Shown in pieces: positions 7,867 to 16,388 of a DNA stretch of 64,000 bases. The stretch covers positions 227,975 to 291,974 of the forward strand of contig NZ_VMTV02000291.1 in NCBI RefSeq assembly GCF_007644035.1, written 5' to 3'. The notes under the pieces are model-generated. The model was not told where the DNA came from. It did not search any database and worked only from the letters and a program-made list of their open reading frames with translations. The translations under genes were made by a program, and so were the position numbers. Numbering within the stretch: position 1 is the stretch's first letter; the number at the start of each line of letters is the position of its first letter. Source of the DNA: Vogesella mureinivorans (GTDB lineage Bacteria; Pseudomonadota; Gammaproteobacteria; Burkholderiales; Chromobacteriaceae).

Positions 7867-8791
7867 AACCCAACCTTTCCAGCGCCACCGCCTGCCCATC
7901 GGCAGCTAGCAGGCGTAAACCCTCACCCGCCACGATACGGCCAACCTTGCGCACCGCTACACCGGCCTGCGCGGCAGCAGCCTGCACCGCCGCTGCCTGC
8001 GCCGGGGCGGCAGTAAAGCACAGCTCGTAATCGTCGCCACCGGCAGCAATGGCTGGCAACCAGCGCGCGCGCTGCGCCGCCAGCTGCGGGTGCGTGGGCA
8101 AGGCCTCCACCCACACTTCAGCCCCCACACCGGAGCGCACCAGAATGTGCGACAGGTCGGCCGCAAAGCCGTCGGACACGTCCAGCGCCGCGCGCGCCAC
8201 CCCCAGCAGGGCCTGGCCCAGCGCCACGCGTGGCTGCGGGCGCTCCAGTTTCAGCCGGCAATCCGCCGGCAACGCCTCGCCGCTGCCGGACAGCCGCTGC
8301 TGCAAGGCGGCGGCAGCCAGGCCCAGCTGGCCGGACACCCAGATATCGTCGCCCACTTGTGCAGCGTCGCGGCGCAGCGCCTGGCCGTGCGGCGTTTCAC
8401 CAAAAATGGTTACCGACAGCGTGAGCGGGCCACGCGTGGTATCGCCGCCCACTACGCTCACACCGTGCTCGGCTGCCAGGGCAAAAAAGCCGCGCGCAAA
8501 CGCCGCCGCCCAGGCTTCGTCCAGCCGCGGCAGTGCCAGCGCCAGCGTCACCCAGCGCGGGGTGGCGCCCATGGCGGCCATATCGGACAGATTCACCGCC
8601 AGCGCCTTGTGCCCCAAGGCCTCCGGGCAGACATCGGCAAAAAAATGGCGCCCTTCTACCAGCATGTCGGTAGACACGTGCAAGTCGCAGCCCAGGGTTG
8701 GCCGCACAATGGCAGCATCATCGCCCACGCCCAGCACCGCATTGGGCGCGGCGCGGGTAAAGTGCCGCCGTATCAGATCGAATTCGGTCAT
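7850..8791 (-). CDS. thiL: Thiamine-monophosphate kinase
   Basis: A 313-residue cytoplasmic kinase that converts thiamine monophosphate to the diphosphate. It shows the AIRS-superfamily pattern of ThiL: GVGDDAAIV near the N-terminus, HVSTDMLVEGRHF, the Mg-binding NLSDMAAMGA, SVVGGDTTRGP, ALDVSDGFAADL and AGGDDYELCF. Length is normal. It overlaps pgpA by 17 bases at its 3' end and lies 203 bases downstream of nusB, separated from it by a terminator, so it may have its own promoter in 8792-8940. Confidence 0.95.
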   Translation of the reverse strand: MTEFDLIRRHFTRAAPNAVLGVGDDAAIVRPTLGCDLHVSTDMLVEGRHFFADVCPEALGHKALAVNLSDMAAMGATPRWVTLALALPRLDEAWAAAFARGFFALAAEHGVSVVGGDTTRGPLTLSVTIFGETPHGQALRRDAAQVGDDIWVSGQLGLAAAALQQRLSGSGEALPADCRLKLERPQPRVALGQALLGVARAALDVSDGFAADLSHILVRSGVGAEVWVEALPTHPQLAAQRARWLPAIAAGGDDYELCFTAAPAQAAAVQAAAAQAGVAVRKVGRIVAGEGLRLLAADGQAVALERLGYDHFA

Positions 8792-8823
8792 CCCGTTATC
8801 ACCACACTGGCCACAAGCCCGCT

Positions 8824-8834
8824 TGCGGCCAACC
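8824..8834 (-). repeat. Uptake-like word, intergenic (nusB-thiL)
   Basis: TGCGGCCAACC followed by TTTG, that is AAAGGTTGGCCGCA on the minus strand. One of the copies lying outside genes. Confidence 0.8.
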
Positions 8835-8939
8835 TTTGAAAAAACCTACTCCGCCACCCGGCCATGGCAAGGACAAACCATTGCCCGGATCAGACCGTAG
8901 CCCGGCTAGGCCGCAGGCGCATCCGTGGAGCAAACCAAT

Positions 8940-8963
8940 AAAAAAGCCCGGCATGGCCGGGCT
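8940..8963 (-). terminator. nusB terminator
   Basis: On the minus strand AGCCCGGC and GCCGGGCT form a stem followed by six T. It lies about 30 bases after the nusB stop and separates the rib-nusB cluster from thiL-pgpA. Confidence 0.8.
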
Positions 8964-8994
8964 CTGGCAGTACAGCCCGCAGGCTGGCGCAGTA

Positions 8995-9444
8995 TCAGTC
9001 TGCCTGGCGGCGGCTACGGATAGCCTTGACTTCGTCGGCGCGCACGTCGGCGGCCAGCTTGTCCAGTACGCCGTTAACGAATTTGTGACCGTCGGTGCCG
9101 CCAAAGGTTTTGGCGATTTCGATGGCTTCGTTGATGATGACCGGGCACGGGGTTTGCGGGTGCGAGATCAGCTCGAAAGCCGCCATCAGCATGATGGCGC
9201 GCTCTACCGGGCTGACTTCGGCGGCGTCGCGCTCGTAGTAAGGCACCAGGTATTTGGACAGGTCGGCGGCATCGCGAAGTACACCAAACAGGATTTCGCG
9301 GAACAGGGCTTCGTCGGCTTTGACGAAGTAGTCGTTTTCGCGCAGGTGCTTTTCAATCAGCGATGCCGGGCGGTCGGCATTGAGCTGCCACTCGTAAATA
9401 CCCTGTACGGCATATTCACGGGCGCGGCGGCGGGCGGTTTTCAT
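8995..9444 (-). CDS. nusB: Transcription antitermination protein NusB
   Basis: A 149-residue all-helical RNA-binding protein that, with NusE/S10, binds boxA of rRNA leaders and promotes antitermination. Diagnostic blocks are RRRAREYAVQGIYEW at the start, YFVKADEALFREILFGVLRD and VIINEAIEIAKTFGGTDGHKFVNGVLDKL (given as adjoining blocks). Length is normal. It follows ribH by 38 bases, the conserved ribH-nusB pairing of Proteobacteria. Confidence 0.96.
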   Translation of the reverse strand: MKTARRRAREYAVQGIYEWQLNADRPASLIEKHLRENDYFVKADEALFREILFGVLRDAADLSKYLVPYYERDAAEVSPVERAIMLMAAFELISHPQTPCPVIINEAIEIAKTFGGTDGHKFVNGVLDKLAADVRADEVKAIRSRRQAD

Positions 9445-9482
9445 TACAGCTTTCCTTGTATCTAAAGAGCAGGCGCGGCAGC

Positions 9483-9950
9483 TTAGCCGCGCAGGGTCTT
9501 GTGCAGATTGACCATCTCTACAGCCACCTGGGCGGCTTCACGGCCTTTTACCGACATGCGGACTTCGGCCTGCTCGTCGTTTTCGGTGGTGAGAATGGCG
9601 TTGGCAATCGGGATGCCGGCATCCAGGCCCACGCGGGTGATACCCGCGCCGGATTCATTGGACACCAGCTCAAAGTGATAGGTCTCACCGCGAATTACCG
9701 CGCCCAGCGCAATCAGCGCGTCAAAGCGGCCTGTTTTTGCCATGGTTTGCAGCACCAGCGGGGCTTCCAGCGCGCCTGGCACGGTGGCCAGGGTCACGTC
9801 GGCGGGCGCCACGCCCAGTGCTTGCAGCTCGGCCAGGCAGGCATCACGCAGACCATGACAAACCAGCTCGTTAAAGCGGCACATTACCACGCCAATCTTC
9901 AGACCTTTGCCGGAAAGATCAGGGGTAATACGGTTTACTTGGTCCAGCAT
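9483..9950 (-). CDS. ribH: 6,7-dimethyl-8-ribityllumazine synthase
   Basis: A 155-residue enzyme that condenses 5-amino-6-ribitylamino-uracil with dihydroxybutanone phosphate in riboflavin synthesis. It has [15 protein letters not shown] near the N-terminus, the substrate loop [11 protein letters not shown], and the conserved [19 protein letters not shown] region with the catalytic His. Length fits the family. It sits between ribBX and nusB on the minus strand and is likely co-transcribed with them. Confidence 0.96.
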   Translation of the reverse strand: MLDQVNRITPDLSGKGLKIGVVMCRFNELVCHGLRDACLAELQALGVAPADVTLATVPGALEAPLVLQTMAKTGRFDALIALGAVIRGETYHFELVSNESGAGITRVGLDAGIPIANAILTTENDEQAEVRMSVKGREAAQVAVEMVNLHKTLRG

Positions 9951-9995
9951 GCAGTTCTCCTTGCGGCGACAGCCAAATCTAGAAAGGGGCGTATT

Positions 9996-11111
9996 TTAAT
10001 CCAAATCCACGTGCACGTGTTCAGGTTGCGCAAAGCCGGTCACCTCCAGACCGAAACCGGTCATGGACGGCAAGCTCACTGGCGACGCCATCAGCTTCAT
10101 CTTGCCCACGCCCAGTGCGCGCAGCATTTGCGCGCCAATGCCGAAGGTCTTGCTGTCCCAGCGCTGGCGCGGGCCTGGCTCGGCCTGCTCGGGCAGCGCG
10201 CGCGCCAGAATATCGGCGCCGGATTCGGGGCGGTGCAGCAGGATCACCACGCCGCAGCCGCGCTCGCTGATTTCTTCCAGCGCGTTGGGGATGGTCCAGC
10301 TGTGCTTGCCGGACAGCGGGTCCAGCAGGTCCATCACCGACAGCGGCTCGTGCACGCGCACCAGGGTTTCCTTATCGGCGCGGGGTTGGCCGCATACCAG
10401 TGCCAGGTGGGTAGCGCGGGTCAGTACGTCCTGGAATACATGCAGCTGGAAGGCGCCAAACGGGGTTTCGGCCAGGCGCTGGCCGACTTGCTCCACAAAG
10501 CACTCGGTGCGGCTGCGGTAGTGGATGAGGTCGGCAATGGTGCCGACTTTCAGGTTGTGCTCGCGGGCGAACTCCAACAGCTCTGGCAGGCGTGCCATGG
10601 TTCCGTCATCGTTCATGATCTCGCAGATTACCGAGGCGGGCTCCAGCCCGGCCAGGCGCGATAGGTCACAGCCGGCTTCGGTATGGCCGGCGCGCACCAG
10701 CACGCCGCCCTTTTGCGCTTTTAGCGGAAACACATGGCCCGGCTGCACGATGTCGGTGGGGCGGGCGTCGCGCGCCACGGCTACCAGCGTGGTGTGGGCA
10801 CGGTCGGCGGCGGAAATGCCGGTGGTCACGCCCTCGGCGGCCTCGATGGACACGGTGAAGTTGGTGCCAAAGCTGGTGCCGTTATTGGTGGCCATCATCG
10901 GCAGGTTCAGCTGCTTGCAGCGCTCTTCGGTGAGGGTAAGGCAGATCAGGCCGCGGCCATGCTTGGCCATGAAGTTGATGGCTTCCGGGGTAACGTGCTC
11001 GGCGGCCATGACCAGGTCGCCTTCGTTTTCGCGGTCTTCCGCGTCCATCAACACCACCATTTTGCCGGCCTTGATGTCGGCAATGATTTCCTGGATCGGG
11101 GCAATGCTCAT
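9996..11111 (-). CDS. ribB: DHBP synthase with inactive GTP cyclohydrolase II-like domain (RibBX type)
   Basis: A 371-residue protein. The N-terminal half (1-205) is a full 3,4-dihydroxy-2-butanone 4-phosphate synthase: DAEDRENEGDLVMAAEHV, RGLICLTLTEERC, the TSFGTNFTVSIEA segment, GHVFPLKA and HTEAGCDLSRLAGL. The C-terminal half has the fold-length of GTP cyclohydrolase II but lacks its three zinc cysteines: where RibA has HSECLTGD...RCDCG, this has HEPLSVMDLLDPLSGKHS. It therefore should not have cyclohydrolase activity, and a separate ribA is expected elsewhere in the genome. Such RibBX hybrids are known in proteobacteria. The cluster order is ribE-ribBX-ribH-nusB. Confidence 0.92.
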   Translation of the reverse strand: MSIAPIQEIIADIKAGKMVVLMDAEDRENEGDLVMAAEHVTPEAINFMAKHGRGLICLTLTEERCKQLNLPMMATNNGTSFGTNFTVSIEAAEGVTTGISAADRAHTTLVAVARDARPTDIVQPGHVFPLKAQKGGVLVRAGHTEAGCDLSRLAGLEPASVICEIMNDDGTMARLPELLEFAREHNLKVGTIADLIHYRSRTECFVEQVGQRLAETPFGAFQLHVFQDVLTRATHLALVCGQPRADKETLVRVHEPLSVMDLLDPLSGKHSWTIPNALEEISERGCGVVILLHRPESGADILARALPEQAEPGPRQRWDSKTFGIGAQMLRALGVGKMKLMASPVSLPSMTGFGLEVTGFAQPEHVHVDLD

Positions 11112-11218
11112 TGTGTCGTCCTTCCCGCACGCCTGCGGCGCGCCTGGCTGCTATGGAGCATGGCGCCACGCGCCATGCAGGAGTGATTCATTTATAGATG
11201 GGGCCGGCTAGCCGGCAA

Positions 11219-11830
11219 TCAAGCACCGCGTGCGGCCAACACCCGCTCAACGGTATCGACAATGGCCTGGGTTTGCGGGTCGATTTCGATATTCACCATA
11301 TCGCCCACCTGGCGCACGCCCAGCAGCGTGCGCTGCAGGGTTTCCGGGATCAGGTTTACGCAGAAGCTGTCGTCGCGCACGTCGCCAATGGTCAGGCTGC
11401 AGCCGTCTACACCGATATAGCCTTTGATCAGCACATATTTCATCAGCTCGCGCGGCAGGGTGAACCACAGCGTGCGGTTGTCCGGGCTGCTGATAACGTC
11501 ACTCACGGTAGCGGTGCTGATGATGTGGCCGGACATGCTGTGGCCGCCGATATCGTCGCCAAAGCGTGCAGCGCGTTCCACGTTCACCGCGTCGCCGGCT
11601 TGCAGGCGGCCCAGGTTGGTCAGGCGCAGGGTTTCGGCGATCAGATCGAAGCTCACCACGTCGCCATCGATGGCGGTAACGGTCAGGCAGCAACCGTTAT
11701 GCGCCACCGACGCGCCGATCTGCAGCCCTGGCAGCAGCGCCGCCGGCAGCTGCACTTTGTGGGTACGAAACTGGTTTTTTTCTTCCACCGCCACCACGGT
11801 GGCCATGCCCTGCACGATACCGGTAAACAT
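11219..11830 (-). CDS. ribE: Riboflavin synthase, alpha subunit
   Basis: A 203-residue enzyme that dismutates two lumazines to riboflavin. It consists of two lumazine-binding repeats, starting MFTGIVQG and containing [14 protein letters not shown] in repeat one and [15 protein letters not shown] in repeat two, with [11 protein letters not shown] between them. The ATG at 11830 gives the invariant MFTGI N-terminus; the longer in-frame reading is not conserved. It is first in the minus-strand rib cluster; ribD is absent here and I see no FMN riboswitch in the 167 bases before it. Confidence 0.95.
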   Translation of the reverse strand: MFTGIVQGMATVVAVEEKNQFRTHKVQLPAALLPGLQIGASVAHNGCCLTVTAIDGDVVSFDLIAETLRLTNLGRLQAGDAVNVERAARFGDDIGGHSMSGHIISTATVSDVISSPDNRTLWFTLPRELMKYVLIKGYIGVDGCSLTIGDVRDDSFCVNLIPETLQRTLLGVRQVGDMVNIEIDPQTQAIVDTVERVLAARGA

Positions 11831-11906
11831 TCTGCTGGCTCCGCAAACATCCGAAAACGCGATTGTACCGTGTTGCACTGCAAATACGAGGCGCTACGCG
11901 GCAAAA

Positions 11907-11917
11907 GGTTGGCCGCA
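11907..11917 (+). repeat. Uptake-like word, intergenic (ribE/prfC)
   Basis: AAAAGGTTGGCCGCA in the divergent region between ribE and prfC. A full consensus copy outside genes. Confidence 0.85.
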
Positions 11918-11997
11918 CGGCCTGCTGCGGCTTCTATGAAACGGCCAGAATGCAGTACAATCGCCTGTTTTTCCGAATCTTTACCAGACGAGCATCC

Positions 11998-13607
<1,610 letters not shown>

Positions 13608-13608
<1 letters not shown>

Positions 13609-14483
13609 TGCCGGTAAACCTGCCCATGCCCGCCTGGCTCGCCCCCATCCTGCAAGCTTACGGTGCCGACCTGCTGCGCTCGGCCGTACTGGTGCTGGTA
13701 TTGCTGCTGGTTCAGGCCAGCATCGTGCGGGCCATTGCGGCCAACCCGCAGGTACCGGTAGACACCCGCCGGCGCTGGACGATCAATATGCGCAACGCCA
13801 TGATCGTTATCGGCCTGGCGGGCTTCGTGATTATCTGGGCGCGCGAGCTGCAAACCATCGCGCTGTCCATGGTGGCCTTTGCCGCGGCGCTGGTGGTGGC
13901 CACCAAGGAGCTGCTGATGTGCCTGGGCGGCGGCCTGGTGCGCTCCATTTCCAATAGCTACGAGCTGGGCGACATTATCGAGATGCAGGGCATGCGCGGG
14001 CGGGTGCAGGACATCACCATGCTCAGCACCACCATTATCGAAATTGGCCCGCGCCACGACTCGCACCAGCTCACCGGCAAGTCGGTCAGCTTTCCCAACA
14101 GCCTGCTGCTGACCCACCCGGTAGTGCGTGAAAACTTTACCGGCGACTACGTGATGCACATCATCACCATCCCGCTGCCCTACCGCATCGCCCCTGCCTA
14201 CGCCGAGCGGCAGCTGCAGGAGATTGCCAGCGATGTGTGCGCACCGTGGCTGGGCGACGCTCGCCACCATATGGCCATGCTGGAGCACAAACTGATGATG
14301 GACACACCGTCGGTAGAGCCGCGCATCGCCCTGCAGCCTGCATCAGAAAAAGAATACCGCCTGATCGTACGCATCGCCGTACCGCAGCGCGAACGCCAGC
14401 GTGCCGAGCAGGCCATCCTGCGCCGCTTCATGTTTGCCTGCTTCCCGGAAACCGATAACAACAAGATTGCCGACGCAGACTAA
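13608..14483 (+). CDS. Small-conductance mechanosensitive channel family protein (MscS-like)
   Basis: A 291-residue inner-membrane protein. Two or three hydrophobic segments lie in about residues 20-125, the last being the pore-like helix ALVVATKELLMCLGGGLVRS, followed by the MscS beta domain with YELGDIIEMQGMRGRVQDIT (about 122-141) and TKSVSFPNSLL-type loop LTGKSVSFPNSLLLT. The family opens on membrane tension to release solutes. It overlaps the prfC stop by one base and is followed three bases later by a TetR gene, so the three may form one operon. An uptake-like word is at 13736-13745. Confidence 0.82.
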
Positions 14484-14486
14484 ACC

Positions 14487-15137
14487 ATGCCCAAGACCCG
14501 GATCAAAACCTACGACCGCATCGTTCAGGAAAGCCTGAGCCTGTTCAACGAGCACGGCGAGCGCAATATCACCACCAACCACATTGCCGCGCATCTGGGG
14601 ATCAGCCCGGGCAACCTGTACTATCACTTCCGCAATAAAGAAGAGATCGTGCACCAGATTTTCCTGAGCTACCGCCGTTTCATCAGCGAGCGCCTGGCCG
14701 TACCGGCAGACCGGCAGATGGACGTGGCCGACCTGGTGAACTACCTGGAAACCGCGTTCGAGGCCATGTGGCAGTTCCGCTTCATGTTCTACGACCTGCC
14801 CGGCCTGATGGCACGCAACCCGCAGCTGCAGGCCGACTACCACCAGTTTGTGAATGGCGAGCTGCAAACCATCCTGGAAAGCCACTTCCGCGAGTTCATC
14901 CGCCTGGGCCTGCTGAAAATGGACCTGGAAGACATCGAGCCGGTATCGGTCAACATCTGGCTGGTGGTGAAGTTCTGGTTTGCCTTCGAGCAAACCGCCC
15001 GCCCGAAAGCCCCGATCAACGAGGCCTCCGGCCACCGTGGCGTACGCCAGGTACTGGCCCTGCTGAAGCCGTATGTGCAGGCCGACTTTCTGCCGGCATT
15101 CCAGCAGCTGGTAGCGCGCCACCATACCGAAAACTGA
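14487..15137 (+). CDS. TetR-family transcriptional regulator
   Basis: A 216-residue regulator with a TetR N-terminal HTH at about residues 10-55, including ITTNHIAAHLGISPGNLYYH and FRNKEEIVHQIF, and a helical ligand/dimer domain after it. The aromatic-rich middle (MWQFRFMFYDLPGLMARN) resembles the group found next to fatty-acid or membrane genes. It starts three bases after the MscS-like stop. The terminator at 15183 ends the unit. Target genes are unknown. Confidence 0.85.
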   Translation: MPKTRIKTYDRIVQESLSLFNEHGERNITTNHIAAHLGISPGNLYYHFRNKEEIVHQIFLSYRRFISERLAVPADRQMDVADLVNYLETAFEAMWQFRFMFYDLPGLMARNPQLQADYHQFVNGELQTILESHFREFIRLGLLKMDLEDIEPVSVNIWLVVKFWFAFEQTARPKAPINEASGHRGVRQVLALLKPYVQADFLPAFQQLVARHHTEN

Positions 15138-15157
15138 GATCGGCACGGCCGCGTCAA

Positions 15158-15168
15158 GGTTGGCCGCA
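15158..15168 (+). repeat. Uptake-like word, intergenic
   Basis: CAAGGTTGGCCGCA between the TetR stop and its terminator. Consensus copy outside genes. Confidence 0.85.
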
Positions 15169-15182
15169 AACGGCAAAACAAC

Positions 15183-15217
15183 ACCCCCGCCTGCTTGCGC
15201 AGTGCGGGGGTTTTTTG
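15183..15217 (+). terminator. Terminator of the prfC-MscS-TetR unit
   Basis: ACCCCCGC and GCGGGGGT pair around a 13-base loop and are followed by TTTTTT. The minus strand side is also T-rich after the stem, so it may also end fruR transcripts, whose gene stops at 15246. Confidence 0.8.
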
Positions 15218-15245
15218 TTTTGCTTGATTTACCAGCCACGCAACA

Positions 15246-16229
15246 TCAGCCAGCCGGCGCGCTGCTGCCGCGCGCCAGCAGCTTGCCCTGCAGCACCACA
15301 ATGCGCGGGCTGCGCTCGGGGTCGTCCAGCCGCTCCAGCAACATGGCCATGGCAGCACGGCCGATTTCGCCTACCGGCTGCTCGATCACCGTCAGGCCAT
15401 CGCCCAGCAGCTCGGTCCACACATCGTTATCAAAACCGGCCAGCGCCACGTCTTGCGGCCACTGCAAACCGGCCGATTTCAGCGCGCGCACCGCGCCCAG
15501 CATCAGCACGCCGTTACTCACCACCAGCGCACGCGGGCGCTGCGGTGCGGCCAACATGGTCCGCACCGCCTGCTCTGCCGCCTCCACACTGGGCGCCACA
15601 AACTGCGCCGGCGCCGGCAGGCCCGCCAGCTGCATGGCCTCGACAAAGCCGGCGTGGCGTTCCATGCCGGTGCTGCTGGTATTGCCAAACACGCCAGCAA
15701 TATCGCGGTAGCCCTGCGCCAGCAGGTGGTCCACCAGCGCGGCAGCAGCGCGGCGGTTATCCAGCACCACGGCATCGGTTATCACGTCGCGGCTAGCGCG
15801 GTCGATCATCACCACAGGAAAGCCCAGCGCCACCGGGTCCAGGCTGGCCACGGTCTGGCGCGTGGGGGCAAAAATCACCCCGGTGACGCGCTCTTCCTGC
15901 ATCAGGCGCAGGTACATGGCTTCTTTGTCGGGGTTTTCGTCGGTATTGCACAGGATGACGCGCATGCCGTTGCGGTAGGCCTCGTCTTCCACCGCGCGGC
16001 TGACGGCGGTAAAGAAGGGGTTGCGGATGTCGGACACAATCAGCCCGATGGTATCGGTGTGCTGCGAGCGCAAGCGGCGTGCCGCCATATTGGGGCGGTA
16101 GTCCAGCTTGCGCATGGCGTCTTCTACCCGCTTGCGCACCTTGTCGCTTACCGGGCCGTTACACAGCACCCGCGAAACGGTGGACGGGGATACCCCTGCT
16201 GCTGCTGCCACATCCTTGATCTTTGCCAC
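15246..16229 (-). CDS. fruR: LacI-family repressor of the fructose operon
   Basis: A 327-residue LacI/GalR regulator. The HTH and hinge occupy residues 1-60 (IKDVAAAAGVSPSTVSRVLC, then YRPNMAARRLRS) and the periplasmic-binding-protein-like effector domain the rest (TIGLIVSDIRNPFFTAV, GFPVVMIDRAS, ALAGFDNDVW). It is divergent from fruB-fruK-fruA, the usual arrangement for the fructose repressor FruR/Cra, whose inducer is fructose 1-phosphate. Candidate operators lie in the shared intergenic region. An uptake-like word lies inside the gene at 15546 and another just upstream of its start. Confidence 0.88.
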   Translation of the reverse strand: MAKIKDVAAAAGVSPSTVSRVLCNGPVSDKVRKRVEDAMRKLDYRPNMAARRLRSQHTDTIGLIVSDIRNPFFTAVSRAVEDEAYRNGMRVILCNTDENPDKEAMYLRLMQEERVTGVIFAPTRQTVASLDPVALGFPVVMIDRASRDVITDAVVLDNRRAAAALVDHLLAQGYRDIAGVFGNTSSTGMERHAGFVEAMQLAGLPAPAQFVAPSVEAAEQAVRTMLAAPQRPRALVVSNGVLMLGAVRALKSAGLQWPQDVALAGFDNDVWTELLGDGLTVIEQPVGEIGRAAMAMLLERLDDPERSPRIVVLQGKLLARGSSAPAG

Positions 16230-16253
16230 TTGCTTGCTCCGGAATCGATTTCA

Positions 16254-16264
16254 TGCGGCCAACC
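16254..16264 (-). repeat. Uptake-like word, intergenic (fruR/fruB)
   Basis: TGCGGCCAACCTTGG in the fruR-fruB divergent region. Consensus copy on the minus strand, outside genes. Confidence 0.8.
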
Positions 16265-16286
16265 TTGGGCCTGTGCAATCTTGTGG

Positions 16287-16298
16287 TGAAATGTTACC
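16287..16298. promoter_or_regulatory. Candidate FruR operator 1
   Basis: TGAAATGTTACC matches the Cra/FruR consensus TGAAACGTTTCA at 9 of 12 positions and is embedded in an imperfect palindrome GGTGAAATGTTACC. It lies between fruR and fruB. Confidence 0.4.
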
Positions 16299-16317
16299 AC
16301 CAAAACTGAGAGAAATA

Positions 16318-16346
16318 TTGACACAAAAAGTGGGATCGATTTCAAT
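16318..16346 (+). promoter_or_regulatory. fruB promoter with overlapping operator
   Basis: A perfect TTGACA (16318-16323) is followed after 17 bases by TTCAAT (16341-16346). The inverted repeat ATCGATTTCAATTGAT overlaps the -10 region, the place expected for a repressor such as FruR. The minus-strand reading TTGAAATCGATCC also resembles a FruR half-site. Confidence 0.5.
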
Positions 16347-16388
16347 TGATAACCAGCGCAGAGCAAAATAAACCGGAGACAGCACCCC

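Noticed and set aside
11112-11218. FMN riboswitch in the rib cluster
   Set aside because: The gap is too short and lacks the conserved RFN pieces.
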